DNA of 64,000 bases from Planctomycetota bacterium (GTDB lineage Bacteria > Planctomycetota > GCA-2746535): NCBI GenBank assembly GCA_002746535.1, contig NVWA01000008.1, positions 1,935 through 65,934 on the forward strand, given 5' to 3'. The notes under the pieces were generated by a model. The model was given only the letters and a program-made list of their open reading frames with translations, searched no databases and was not told the origin of the DNA. Below are positions 27,347-39,100 of the stretch, piece by piece. The position numbers and the translations under genes are program-made. Each line of letters opens with the position of its first letter. The first letter of the stretch is position 1.

Positions 27347-29557
27347 TTAACAGCGTAATATTTTTACGGCAGAATATTTGAAGCTTGGTTGTTTTGAGTA
27401 GGGGTCAAAGGAAGGGTATGTTAATTTATTAATTTCTTCATAATGCATTGGAATAAATACTTGGCCTCTTTGAATGTTTGGGGATATTAAAGCATCAGCA
27501 ATTAAACTGCCTCTACGACTTTTAACATGTACTTTATCGCCTTCTTTAATTCTAAACTTATGGGCATCTTCAGTATTTATTTCTATGTATATTTCTTTTG
27601 AATAAAGTTTTGCCAATACCTTTGATTGTTTAGTTCTTGTTTGCGTATGCCATTGGGCAGAGGATCCTCGACCACTCATCAAGATGAAAGGATAAATACC
27701 GCAAATATCTTCTATTGGGGAAATTGGTTTTTCAAAATAGAATCTTGCTTTCTGGTCTTCATGATAAAAGAGTCTATCTTGAAATAGTCTTCTTTGTTGA
27801 CCACCGTCGATGGTTTTATTTCTAAAGGGCCATTGTATCCCTCCGGAATTATTTATTTGATCATATCCACTTATTCCTGAAAAATCACAAGGTTGCCCTT
27901 TTGTTATCTTCTTCATTAAATGAAATACGTCTTCCGGTGTTTTCCATTTTTTAAACATGTTGTCGCATCCCCAATATGTCGCGATCAATTGAAATATATG
28001 AAAGTCGGCTAAAGCAAGTCCTGGCGCTACTGATACTTTTTTAATCAAACCAATACGTCGTTCAGAATTAATTAGAGTACCTTCTTTTTCACCCCATCCT
28101 GCTGCTGGTAAAATTAGATTTGCAAATTTTGCTGTAGCGGTGTTTTTGTAAATATCTTGGACGACTAAAAAGTCCAACTTTTTCATTGCTTCTTCAAAAT
28201 CTTTCTGATCAATCCATGAATGCCCTGGGTTTGTACAGATCACCCATAGTCCCTTGATAGTTCCATTGTTTATTTTTTCAATAATTTGATCATAACTAGC
28301 ACCAAGTTCTGATGGAATTTTTTCTTCATCTATGTCTAGAATTTCTGAAACTTTTTTACGATCATCGGCATTTCCAAATTCATGACCACCAAGTAAATTA
28401 GTTGTATTGCTAAATAATCTTGATCCCATTGCATTACATTGGCCTGTAATTGAATTTGCACCTGTTCCTGGTTTACCAATGTTACCGGTCATTAGTGCTA
28501 GATTAATGATAGCTTGTGCGGTACGTACACCTTGATGGCTTTGATTTACACCCATTGTCCACCAGAAGGAAACCCGTTGACCTTGTCCAATAATCTTAGC
28601 TAGATCAAATATTTTTGCGGCTTCTATACCTGATTCTGCCTCTGCTTTTTCAATGGTGTAATCTTCGAGGAAATACTTTAACTCATTGAATTGAGAGGTA
28701 TGTTGTTCTATAAAGTTTTTATCTAACCAATTTTCTTTTATTAATATATTTGCTATGGCATAAAAAAAGGTTAAATCACTTTTAGGTTTAATTCCATAGT
28801 GATGAGTTGCTGCCATAGCTGTTTCTGTTTTTCGAGGGTCTATAACAATGATATTTGGATTGTGTGGATTTTTACACACACGTTCCCACATAATCGGATG
28901 AGCAATACAGGGGTTTGCTCCAATAAATACAATTGTATCTGAAAGTTCAAAATCTTGATACGTATAAGGAGGTGCATCAAATCCAAAGGATTGTTTGTAG
29001 GCAACTACGGCAGTTGCCATGCATTGGCGTGTATTGCCATCTCCATGTTTTATGCCCATACCAAATTTTGTTAGTGAGCCTAAATAAAACATTTCTTCAC
29101 TTGTGATTTGTCCAGTGCTTAAAAATGCTACCGACTCTTCACCATGATTATTTTGAATAGCCTTAAACTCATTGGTAAATGTATTCAAAGCGGTATTCCA
29201 AGTGCACTCTTCAAAGTCACCTTTTTCATTTTTAAGTAGGGGTACTGTTGCCCTCTCTTCTGATTTTAAAGCACTTAAAGCTTCCCAGCCTTTAGGGCAG
29301 GCCATCCCTGAGTTGACTGGATAGGAATTATCCGGCGTTAAATTTATCGGTTTTTTTTTGGCTAGATGAACATTTAATCCGCATCCTGTTGAGCAATAGC
29401 CACATATCGTTGATGTAACTTCATCTGGAATTAATCTTTCTGGGATTTTCCCTAGGCCAAATTTACTAGGTTTCTGAACCAATTCTCTTGTCAAAGGACC
29501 TTCTTTTTGGCGGATCAGGTTGCGAATTGTTTTGGTGACTAACTTTCTTACACTCAC
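27347..29557 (-). CDS. NasA/NarB-like molybdopterin nitrate reductase catalytic subunit
   Basis: This 736-residue bis-MGD molybdoenzyme most likely reduces nitrate to nitrite in the cytosol for assimilation. An N-terminal [4Fe-4S] site is formed by Cys52, Cys55, Cys59 and Cys87 (ICGYCSTGCG and MACPKG). The molybdenum cysteine is Cys179 in GDGNTRQCMATAVVAYKQSFG, a hallmark of the NasA/NarB/NapA group. The C-terminal part is the molydopterin-binding domain (MSGRGSSAQWHTQTRT). No twin-arginine signal is seen, and it lacks the C-terminal [2Fe-2S] extension of some NasA proteins. It follows the Fe-S/anchor gene with no gap and a nitrate transporter upstream. A formate dehydrogenase would usually show selenocysteine or a different cysteine context, so nitrate is favoured. 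Confidence 0.85.
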   Translation of the reverse strand: MSVRKLVTKTIRNLIRQKEGPLTRELVQKPSKFGLGKIPERLIPDEVTSTICGYCSTGCGLNVHLAKKKPINLTPDNSYPVNSGMACPKGWEALSALKSEERATVPLLKNEKGDFEECTWNTALNTFTNEFKAIQNNHGEESVAFLSTGQITSEEMFYLGSLTKFGMGIKHGDGNTRQCMATAVVAYKQSFGFDAPPYTYQDFELSDTIVFIGANPCIAHPIMWERVCKNPHNPNIIVIDPRKTETAMAATHHYGIKPKSDLTFFYAIANILIKENWLDKNFIEQHTSQFNELKYFLEDYTIEKAEAESGIEAAKIFDLAKIIGQGQRVSFWWTMGVNQSHQGVRTAQAIINLALMTGNIGKPGTGANSITGQCNAMGSRLFSNTTNLLGGHEFGNADDRKKVSEILDIDEEKIPSELGASYDQIIEKINNGTIKGLWVICTNPGHSWIDQKDFEEAMKKLDFLVVQDIYKNTATAKFANLILPAAGWGEKEGTLINSERRIGLIKKVSVAPGLALADFHIFQLIATYWGCDNMFKKWKTPEDVFHLMKKITKGQPCDFSGISGYDQINNSGGIQWPFRNKTIDGGQQRRLFQDRLFYHEDQKARFYFEKPISPIEDICGIYPFILMSGRGSSAQWHTQTRTKQSKVLAKLYSKEIYIEINTEDAHKFRIKEGDKVHVKSRRGSLIADALISPNIQRGQVFIPMHYEEINKLTYPSFDPYSKQPSFKYSAVKILRC

Positions 29558-31216
29558 TTAAATACCTCCGGGCATTTTTAATTTAATGACTGTTTTGAAA
29601 AACAGATAGCGTTCCATGAATTCTCCAATAAACAAAAAGATTAGCGCAATTGCTCCTAGTGGAATTAAATTGGTTCCACCTCCTGAGAAGAGAGATGCTA
29701 ATACGCATAAATTAATCATGCCTCCAAGAAAAGCCATGGCGTGTCTAATTTTAAAAAATTGATGAAAATATTCTTTGGTTACAACTGCAGAACCATGATT
29801 CACTGAATTAGATTGATCACAAAGAGAGAGTAAGGAGGACTCATGTTTTAGTTTTATAATTAGAATTACTGAACCTACTAGAAAATTTAATACAAAAGCA
29901 ATCTTAATAAATTCATCTTGAGTTAGATAGGATAGTAAAATTAAATTACTAATGGAGCTTCCCAGAATAATCATGGTTCCAAAAAACTTTAGACTAGCAG
30001 ATTTCCAATTCCAAAAAGATCTTTTTGTATCATGATAAACCATGACGCTGCAGGCTATTGCAAGTATGCCAACCACGGCACAAGAATAATTCCCCATCAT
30101 TATTAGTTGTGGCATATTGAGGTTCGGTATTGGAAGACCAAACTCCTTTAATTGATTTATCCAGGGTAAAGTCATCAACATTGTGCTCATGCCTGCTAGT
30201 ACACCAAAAGCAATAATTTCACGACTTAACCATGATTTTTTATATCCTAATACCGCTCGATAGGCATAGAGTGGTCTGCCTAAATGGAGTATGGCTACAT
30301 GAATACTTATCAAGGTGAAAATGCCAAAAAATGTGAAGGCAAATTTCCAAAGCGAAGAATTAAGAAGTGAGAATGAACCACTAAATAAGTAACAACCAAC
30401 AGAGGCCTGTGTTAAGATCAACATAAAAACGAGAGGCAAATGAGAATGTTCTGGTTTGATTTTTTTGTAATCAGCCGATTTAATTTTTGGTATTATTTTT
30501 GTTGTTTTATAGATAGTTGAAGGTTTAGTGTATTCAGGACTAGGGGCATTTGGTAAAAAGGATAATTCATCTTTTCTAGAATTAATATCTTCTATATCTA
30601 CAATTTTTATTTTTATGGCTTTATTGGGACATGCTTGAACACAAGCTGGAGCTTCATTACTTTCTAATCGTTGATGGCACATATCACATTTTCTAACGAT
30701 GCCGAGAGACTCGTTATACTTGGGTACATCGTAAGGACATTTAAGGACGCAATATTGACAGCCGATACATTGGTCATCTAAGTGACGAACTATCCCTGTT
30801 TCAGGATCTTTTTCGTAAGCCAATGTCGGGCATCCACTTAAACAAGCCGGATCGGTACAATGATGACAGGCTGTAGTGATGGTTTGTTGATACGGTTCAT
30901 CTTTTGACAATCCCAATAATAGGCCGACATCTCTCCAGGTTTCTTCATCATCTAAACCATTTAGGCTATGACATCCCGTTACACATGCTTTGCAGCCTGT
31001 GCAAGCATCTAAATCAACTTCAAAAGATAACTGTTGGTTTTCTGCAGGTTTTGTAGAAGGGATGAGTTCAGAATAAATAGACTTTTTATCAACAAATCCT
31101 TGATCGTGTAGTTTTGAAAATCTATCTATGGCGGTAAGATCTTGTTGTTCTTCTAAAAAGAAATCAATTAATTCTTGACCATCTTTGAAGGGCGGTAGTT
31201 CAGTAATGGGGTCCAT
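29558..31216 (-). CDS. Fused DmsB-like ferredoxin and DmsC-like membrane anchor
   Basis: This 552-residue electron-transfer protein would link the quinone pool to the nitrate reductase. The N-terminal half has four [4Fe-4S] cysteine groups in DmsB order: Cys72/75/78/82, Cys117/120/125/129, Cys150/153/156/160 and Cys177/180/192/196. From about residue 258 there are around eight hydrophobic helices of the DmsC/NrfD-like anchor (HLPLVFMLILTQASVGCYLF, AILHLGRPLYAYRAVLGYKKSWLSREI). No signal sequence precedes the ferredoxin part, which would place it on the cytoplasmic face beside the soluble NasA-like subunit. It is preceded by the transporter 12 bases away and abuts the reductase gene. Fusion of the two Dms modules removes the need for a separate anchor gene. 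Confidence 0.85.
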   Translation of the reverse strand: MDPITELPPFKDGQELIDFFLEEQQDLTAIDRFSKLHDQGFVDKKSIYSELIPSTKPAENQQLSFEVDLDACTGCKACVTGCHSLNGLDDEETWRDVGLLLGLSKDEPYQQTITTACHHCTDPACLSGCPTLAYEKDPETGIVRHLDDQCIGCQYCVLKCPYDVPKYNESLGIVRKCDMCHQRLESNEAPACVQACPNKAIKIKIVDIEDINSRKDELSFLPNAPSPEYTKPSTIYKTTKIIPKIKSADYKKIKPEHSHLPLVFMLILTQASVGCYLFSGSFSLLNSSLWKFAFTFFGIFTLISIHVAILHLGRPLYAYRAVLGYKKSWLSREIIAFGVLAGMSTMLMTLPWINQLKEFGLPIPNLNMPQLIMMGNYSCAVVGILAIACSVMVYHDTKRSFWNWKSASLKFFGTMIILGSSISNLILLSYLTQDEFIKIAFVLNFLVGSVILIIKLKHESSLLSLCDQSNSVNHGSAVVTKEYFHQFFKIRHAMAFLGGMINLCVLASLFSGGGTNLIPLGAIALIFLFIGEFMERYLFFKTVIKLKMPGGI

Positions 31217-31228
31217 GAAAGGCCTTTG

Positions 31229-32635
31229 CTAAATTATTTTATCAAGGGTTAAATTTTTGATGCGGTAAGCTTCCATATCTAAATGAATTTCCTTTTCTTC
31301 GTCTTTAGAAAATCGTATAAACAAACATAAAAAAGAACAAGCAAAGAAAATAACTCCAAGAAGGCAAAAAACGTTTCCATAAGAGACATGTTCATGGCGA
31401 AAAAGAAAAGCGGCCAGGACTGCTCCTGCATTTCCGCCAGCTCCAACAATACCTGCAATTGGACCTAAGGCTTTTTTATTTATAAAAGGTACAACGTTGT
31501 ATGTCGCCCCTGCAGACATTTTTGTAAAAATGCTAAAGACGGTTAGCATGACGATGGATAAAATTAATATATTCATCAAAGAAAATATGATGAGTGATAT
31601 TCCGCCAGCTGCCATGCATATCATCAAAAGGAATACCCTCCCTCTTAATCCATAGCGCATTCCCATTTTGTCACCGTAATATCCCCCTAGTGTTCTTGCA
31701 AAAATATTCATGATTCCAAAAAGCGCCGCTATCAAGCCAGCAGATTTTAAATCTAATTGAAAAGTTTCACCATAGTATAAGGTGAGGAAGTTATACATTG
31801 TTAGTTCAATTCCAAAGCAAGCTCCATATATTAGGCACAATGCCCATACGCGAATATCCATCAATGCTTCAATGAATATATCCCAATTGGGAGATTCTTT
31901 TTCAGCGGTGTTTTTTAAATCTTTAAAATTACCATCTAAGCAATCTTTGGTATAAAAGAAATATGCAATACCCATGAAGATCATTAAGACTCCTGGAAAA
32001 ATCATTGATAATCTCCATGCGTTTGATGAATCGGCAGTCAACCAGAAGATAAAGCCATAAATTACAGGTATGACTAATTGGGCAACCCCTCCACCTAAGT
32101 TTCCCCATCCTGCAGAGGTTGCGCTGGCAGTTCCAACACAATTTGGTGCAAATACGATGCTTGTATGATATTGGGTTATGACAAATGAAGCGCCAATGAT
32201 TCCTATCAGTAAACGGCAAATTAAAAAGCTTTCATAGCTATTGGCTAGTCCGATCCCCATGACAGGGATTGAGCCTAATAGTAATAGCCAAGTGTAGGAT
32301 AACCTTGGGCCAAATCTTTCACATATCCAGCCAATAGCTATTCGGCCAATGATTGTCATTGCCACAGATCCCATTGCGATTGTAGCGATTTGAGATTTTG
32401 TTAATTGAAATTCTTCTTTGATTACCATCATTAATGGCGCGATACCAAACCATCCGAAGAAGCATAAAAAAAATGAAAACCATGTCATGTGGAAGACACG
32501 CATTTCTGGATTTGAAAAATTAAAGATTCTTAATTTATCGGCTTTGTTTTTAAAAATCATCCCTTGGCCTGTAGTAAGTTTTTTCCATTTAAAAGCAATC
32601 GTGATACCAACTTGGGTTTGTTGAAAATTGGGCAC
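31229..32635 (-). CDS. NarK/NasA-family nitrate/nitrite transporter
   Basis: This major facilitator of the nitrate-nitrite porter family has 468 residues if started at the GTG at 32635. An ATG at 32560 (MIFKNKADKLRIFN) is the alternative, leaving 443 residues; neither has a good ribosome site at normal spacing. About twelve membrane segments are visible. The family's two nitrate-signature loops are present: SAGWGNLGGGVAQ (about 174-186) in TM5 and GIVGAGGNAGAVL (about 394-406) in TM11. The substrate arginine region is Arg98-Gly-Arg type in TM2 (IIGRIAIGWICERFGPR). It is the first gene of the nitrate operon, and operator-like repeats lie upstream at 32715-32761. Nitrate import for assimilation is the likely role. 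Confidence 0.88.
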   Translation of the reverse strand: MPNFQQTQVGITIAFKWKKLTTGQGMIFKNKADKLRIFNFSNPEMRVFHMTWFSFFLCFFGWFGIAPLMMVIKEEFQLTKSQIATIAMGSVAMTIIGRIAIGWICERFGPRLSYTWLLLLGSIPVMGIGLANSYESFLICRLLIGIIGASFVITQYHTSIVFAPNCVGTASATSAGWGNLGGGVAQLVIPVIYGFIFWLTADSSNAWRLSMIFPGVLMIFMGIAYFFYTKDCLDGNFKDLKNTAEKESPNWDIFIEALMDIRVWALCLIYGACFGIELTMYNFLTLYYGETFQLDLKSAGLIAALFGIMNIFARTLGGYYGDKMGMRYGLRGRVFLLMICMAAGGISLIIFSLMNILILSIVMLTVFSIFTKMSAGATYNVVPFINKKALGPIAGIVGAGGNAGAVLAAFLFRHEHVSYGNVFCLLGVIFFACSFLCLFIRFSKDEEKEIHLDMEAYRIKNLTLDKII

Positions 32636-33162
32636 AAAAAGGGCCTATAAGCTTAAAAGTTATGTCTTATTCGAGAGGATTTTTGATTGTGATGATAAAG
32701 GGCATCTTACTGAAATTACATAAACGTAATTACGTAAATGTAATCATTACATATACGTAATATGTTTACTTAATTTTGAATTGAAAAGCTACTATCGTTG
32801 TAGTAAAAAAACATGAATTGCTTTGAGAAGGGAGTACGTGATAGGTGTGGTGAATTAATTTTAATGATAAATATTTTGTTTGTAAATCAGGTCGATTTTG
32901 GTTTATGAAATAATCTGAATTTTAAGCTTATCAGCGATCAGAAAAATCACTAAAGACAGAAAAAATTAGTATAGTATTACTGATTTTTTAGGTCAGTGTC
33001 AGTTGAAAACTTTATTAGTAATTTAATTCATCATAAGTCTGCTATTTATAGCTAATACCATGTTCTCTAAAGATGATTATTGCTATAATTTTTGTTTAAA
33101 AATTTGGTAGTTAATACGTTTAAGTAAACTACGTTTAATTAAAAATAATTAGGGAGAGTTAA
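32636..33162. other. Divergent intergenic region, nitrate operon / giant surface protein
   Basis: These 527 bases separate the nitrate operon (minus strand) from the giant surface-protein gene (plus strand), with no gene inside. The nitrate side contains three overlapping or adjacent 16-bp inverted repeats (32715-32761). The surface-protein side has two ACGTTTAA repeats (starting near 33116 and 33131) and a GGGAGAGTTAA ribosome site. The middle is AT-rich and unremarkable. Confidence 0.5.
32715..32761. promoter_or_regulatory. Three ATTAC-N6-GTAAT operator-like sites upstream of the nitrate operon
   Basis: Three copies of a 16-bp inverted repeat occur here: ATTACATAAACGTAAT (32715-32730), ATTACGTAAATGTAAT (32729-32744) and ATTACATATACGTAAT (32746-32761). 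The second and third together also form a near-perfect 33-bp palindrome. The 5-6-5 geometry is that of CRP/FNR-family sites, but the half-site ATTAC is not the classical TGTGA or TTGAT. They lie about 80-126 bases upstream of the GTG start of the transporter gene. A role as operators for a nitrate- or redox-responsive regulator is inference. Confidence 0.65.
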
Positions 33163-36100
33163 ATGGCAAAAGGTCATTATTTAATACCAGTATTGCTCAT
33201 AGCATTAATTTTTAGTTTCAGCCCAACTTTTGCGGCTGACAGATATGTTAGAGCTGGTGGGGGAAATTTTAATGATGTGAATACTTGGTCAACTACTAGT
33301 GGAGGAGGTGTTTCCGGTGGTGTGCCAACTGCAGCGGATGATGTTTATTTAGATGCCTTATCCGGTCAATTAACTATTAACGTAGCATCAGTTTGTCGAT
33401 CAATTGATGCGAGATACTACACCGGAACAATAACGCATACTAGCGCGGTCGCTTTGAGTATAGGTGATGGTACTGCTGGAGCAGGAAATGTTGCTTTAAG
33501 GTTTTCTGAATCTATGATTTATACCTTAGGAAACGTCATAACTTCAGAAATTAATTTTATATCTACGGCAAACCCGGCTGTGCAAACAGTTGACTTTGCA
33601 GGTAAACCATCTGGTAATATTACTTATAATGGTGCTTTAGGTTCCTGGAAAATGACGGGCGACCATACTACAGGCCCTACCGCAACCGTTACGCTAACAA
33701 ATGGTACTCTTGATGCAAATGGAGAGGCTTTTTCTTGGGGGCACTTTAGTTCAAATAATGCCAACACTAGGACATTAAGTTTAAATGCTGCACGAGTCGC
33801 TATAACAGGTACAGGTAATATTTGGGATGTCATTGCTAGCCTAACTCTTTCGGCAGCTCCGGCTTCTAGATTAAGTATTACCAACACTGCTACTAGTTCA
33901 AAAACTTTTGCGGGTGCTGGGGAAACAACTTATGGTAGAGTCCTTTTTTCTGGAGATAATATTACCATTACAGGGTCGAATACCTTTTATGAAATAGGTG
34001 TGCATAATGCCGGCTTGCCCAATGGATTGATTTTAACTGCAGGTACTACTCAGACAGTTACTAGTTTTACAACTAATGGTTATGCCTCAAATTTATCAAT
34101 AATTAAATCAGATACTCCTGCTACACCAGCTACCATTACAAAGACAAGCGGAATTGTATCCGTAAATTATATGTCCATAAAAGATATAACGGCTGCGACA
34201 GGTGGTACGGCTACTTGGTTTGCCGGCACTAATTCTTTTGATGGTACAGGTAATGGTGGAGGTGTGCCTTGGTCTTTTACTAATCCAGGTGGACGCTATT
34301 GGGTAGGTGGTGGCGCCAGTACTAATTGGGATGCTACAGTGCCAACAAATTGGTCGGCAACATCTGGTGGCGCTAATAACGCTTCTGTTCCGGCTTCTAC
34401 TGATAATGTTTTTTTTGATTCCAATAGTGGTACGGGCAATTCTGTGATAAGCGTTGCCAATAATATTAGAAGCCTGAATACTACAGGTTATACTGGGACA
34501 ATAACTCATAATGAAGCAATTGTTTTATCAATCGGTGATGCAACACCGGGTGCTAATAATGTAGCATTGGAGTTTGGCTCAGGATTTAGCTATATATTAT
34601 TACATTATGAAACTTCACAAATAGATTTTATTTCTACTTCTACAATTGTGCAGTCAGTTAATTTCGCAGGAAAAACCTCAGGTGCAGTTTATTATAATGG
34701 AGCTGGTGGTTCATGGTTAATGACGGGACCTCACGTTGCCGTAAATGCAAAAGTAAGACATTATACAGGAACGTTAAATACTAATAGCCAAAATTGCTTT
34801 TGGGGGAATTTTACTAATTTTACTGCTGTTAATGCAACGATGACATTAGGTTCTTCTTTAATCACTATTAGAAATACGTTGCCGACGTCTGGTGGTCAGG
34901 CCAATACATTTGCTGCTGGAAATACAAGTGGATCATTTATTATTTCGCCAAATTCAGCGACAATAAAAATCATTGAAGCTGGTTACATGAGATCAATTAG
35001 AATTTCTTGTCGAGATTGGAATGGTATGTCCTGTGAATTTCAGGTTGATGGCAGTAATACGAATTTTCCTCACTTTTACTTACATGATAATTCTGCTTCA
35101 GAATGCAAATTAAGAAATTTTACTGTAACAACGGCTGAAAATGCTGTTGCAGGCGTTGATGATGCTATTTTGATAGGAGGTCGTCATAGTGGTAGTTGGC
35201 TTACCCTTACTGGTGAATTGAACTTAAGTGGTTATTCATCAGCTCGTCGATTAAGAGTATCTTCTTATAACACAACCATTAGAGAAATTAAAATGGCTGG
35301 AGTAAATGTAACTTGTTCAAATGTTGACTTCGCCAATTTAACATTTTCTTCAACAACCGCATCAGAAATTCCAAAAGTTCTTTCTGGAATTACAGGCGGA
35401 GCAGGAGATTTAGGAAATAATACCGGCATCACATTTACAACAGGTATACCTCTTTATTGGTATTCAAATACTGCAGGAACCAAGCTATGGTCTGATACAT
35501 CTAATTGGTATTTAGCAACAGCAGGTGCAGGTGGACTTGCCAATAGAACTCCATTACCTCAAGATGATGCTATCTTTGATTCTGATTCATTTTCTAATGC
35601 AGCAGGTGCTATCATAATAGATTCTGATATTTCTAGAATTGGTGGCGATATAAATTGTTCTGCCGTTGCTGTAATTGCTAATACACCAACTTGGAACTTT
35701 TCAGCTGATGTTGTTAATTTTGGTTCAGTTACTCTTGCCTCAACAGCAAAATTAATTTTGACAGCTGATGATGGTGTTAAGTTTTATATGGCAGGTTTTT
35801 CTTCAGGCACTCCTTTCAGCTTGACTTCAAATACAGCCGAATTCCCTAATGCAGAAATCTTATTAAATGAGTCTTTGTATTTTGATTACAGTGCTGCCAA
35901 TGTTTTTAATATTGTTGATGCGTTCAAAGGGAATTCTTCAAACTCAACGGTCTTGAATACTCAAGGAGTCGTTGATTTTAATAATCAAGATGTTACGACG
36001 GGTAATTTTAATGCTAAATCAGGAACGATTACAATGGGATCAGGTACTATTGATCTAAAGGGTTCTGGCGCTGCCTGGACATGCCCAGCCGGAGTTACTG

Positions 36101-39100
36101 TTACTGCGAATACTAAAGCGATTACACTATCAGATACTACTGGCACACCAAAGGTTTTTGCAGGTGGCGATAAATCTTATGGTGATATTACGATCTCTGG
36201 AGCAGGAATTACATCATACACCTTTAGTGGAAATAATACTTTTAATAGTTTTACTGATTCAAAAACAGTTGCGCATGATTTGATTTTTACGACAGGTTCG
36301 ACGACTACCTTTACAAACGCCATATCAATTGCTGGTAGTGCTGATAATTTTGTGACCCTATCTTCAAGTGCAACCGCATCCGTTTTTAATTGGAGTAAAG
36401 CCGGGGGAACCGTTAATTGTGATTATTTGGTATTATCCAATTCGACAGTTGCTGGTGGAGCTGTCTATAATGCTGGAGTAAATACTGTTGATGGGGGTAG
36501 TAACACCGGATGGACGGGATTGACGAATCAAGCTTTTACTTGGACCGGAACAGTAAGCGTTAATTGGACTGATGCGGGAAATTGGCAAGGTGGGGTTGTA
36601 CCTACTAATACGGATGTCGCGTATTTTACAGGTGCATTTAATAATCCTTGTACGATTAATGCAACGAGTAATTGTAATGTAAAAGGCATTAATGTTAGCC
36701 AAGGTTATACAAGTGCCATAACACAAGCTAGTGCCATGATTATTGGATCACGTGGTTTTGAATTTGGTGGTGGTGGATTTGTTGGAGGATCTCAAACAAT
36801 TACGAATGCACGCTTTTTCAGACAGTTTGGTGGAACGTTTACAAGCACTAGTGGTGATCATGAAATCACTGCTCCTGGTGGAGTAGATCTTTTTGGAATC
36901 TTCGCAGGTACTTATGTTCATAATGGAGGATTGGTTACAATTGTTGGAGCAGGAAATGGTACAATTACAACTCCTGCTGGAAGCCCTTTTAATAACTTAA
37001 CTTTAAAGACCTCAGGTGCTATCTTTGGCACATTTTATGTTGCAAATGATTTTAACCGGTTTGCTGGATCGAATAATAATTTAAACAGTGATGTTTATTT
37101 GAGTGGTGATTATCTTGGTACAGGGGGTACTGCCGGTGGAACAGGTACAATTAGATTCACAGGTACTGGTACACAAAGTGTCACTAACCCAAACCTTCCT
37201 TCTGTAATTGTGAATACTACAGGGCCATTGTTGGTACCAGCTGATATAACAATCGGGGGAGATTGGACCCGCACAACAGGTACGGTGACTTGGAATGCTA
37301 ATAAAGCAACATTTAATAATGTAACCAATGGGGATATAACGATAACCAGTGGTGTTTTTTATGATCTTGAGTTATCAAAAGTGGCAACCAATACAGTAAA
37401 TTTGGTAGACGCCGTTTCTGTCGCCAATGATTTGACAATAAGCTCATTAGCAAATTTAAATGGATCAAATATAGAAATAATGGGAGACTATACGGTGTCC
37501 TTATATAATTGGGTTGGAACCAGTACCATGGTATTTAAGGGTACAGGCAGTAGTAATATTAATGCGAGTGGACGACAAGGTGTCTCAACAGAAATTGATA
37601 AAACCGCTGGTACGATCACATTAGCATCCAATTTTAATATCTATTACACAGGCCATGATCTAACAATTACCGATGGTGATTTATCACTAGCGGGTTTTAG
37701 CCTTACTGTAGCCGATAACTTTATAGTAAATGATTCATTAACTTTAAACGGTAGTGAAGCGATAACGGTAAATTCATCAACTGCTAATGCCGACTCAAAT
37801 GCAAAATTTACAATTAACCCAACAACTTCCACTATTATTTATATTGATTCAACTGTAACAGCTGTAATTACCAAATTAGCCAAAACATTTAATAATTTAG
37901 AATTGGGTGCAAGTAAATTGCATGAAGTTGCTACAGGATCTAACAATGGTATTACAGTAAGCGGCATATTGTCATCGAATGGTACAACTAGTACACGATC
38001 TTTACTACGAAGTTTATCTGATTCAGCTACGGCCTGGGAGCTAACATTGAATGGTACTTCCACCTTAGCCAACAAAGTAACAGTTAAGAATAGTGATGCT
38101 AGTTCAGGAACAGCTGTTTTAGCGACAGGTTCTTTAAGTTTAGGGACAAATACCAATTGGGTTGGTTTGGAAGGATTGCCCGTAATTACATCAATTCTTT
38201 CTACTTCTAATAGTGGAGCTTATTCAAAAGGTGAAACAGTCAATATACAAATAACATTTAGTGAAAGTGTGACACTTGCAGGTGGGAATCTATTAATTGG
38301 TTTGAATTGTGGCGCTACAGTTTCTATTGGGGCTTTCACTGGTACAACTGCTACAGTTGCTTATGTTATTGGATCTGATGAAAACGCTTCAATTTTAAAT
38401 GCCACATCAGTTGTGTTATCTGCTGGTACAATTCAAAGTAGTAGTGCTATTGATGCCGATTTAAGTCTACCTTCTACAAATATTAGTTCAAATAAAAGTA
38501 TTACGATAGATTCTATTGCTCCAGTTTATACCACAGTAACATTGGAAAGTTCCAATGCTTATGTTGATATTACGTTTGATGTTGCTGTTTACAATACTAA
38601 TGGCGGTAGTGGTGCTTTAGATGCCGCTGACTTCACATTGAGTTTTGCAAGAAATGGTGGCAATGCTACGGGTGTAGTAATTTCAAGCGTAGTGAATCCT
38701 ACAGGGGCGGCATTAGTTGGCGGAGAAAAAATATATCGATTAAATCTATCTATTACTGGTGCCGTTTCTGGAACAGAATCTATGATCATTGTTCCTACTT
38801 CTGCTTCAATTTTTGATGTTGCCGGTAATGTTGCAAACACGAGTATCACATCAGGAATAATATCTTTATTTGATCAAATTAGTCCAACGGTAACAAATGT
38901 TACTTCCACAAATGCTGATGGAAATTATAAAAAAAATGATGTGATTGTGATACAAGTAGTATTTAGTGAAGTTGTCTCTATTTTAGGTACCCCTCAGCTT
39001 ACTCTTGAAACGGGTAGTACTGATCATGTTGTAAACCTTAGTAGTGGTGATAATTCAAATACTCTTTTATTTAATTATACAGTAAAAGAGAATGAAGCGA

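Noticed and set aside
27347..29557. Formate dehydrogenase identity for the molybdoenzyme
   Set aside because: The TRQCM context at the molybdenum cysteine, the neighbouring NarK-type transporter with nitrate signatures and the lack of formate dehydrogenase accessory genes favour nitrate reductase.
32715..32761. Binding sites for the nitrogen regulator NtcA
   Set aside because: NtcA sites are GTA-N8-TAC. Here the order is TAC-N6-GTA and the GTA..TAC spacings between repeats are 2 and 5, so they do not fit.
34108..34509. 133-codon open frame on the minus strand inside the giant surface gene
   Set aside because: Its peptide is a low-complexity Thr/Ser/Ile shadow of the Gly/Ser/Thr-rich repeats on the plus strand, with no ribosome site. 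Other minus frames in 33624-40223 are rejected likewise.
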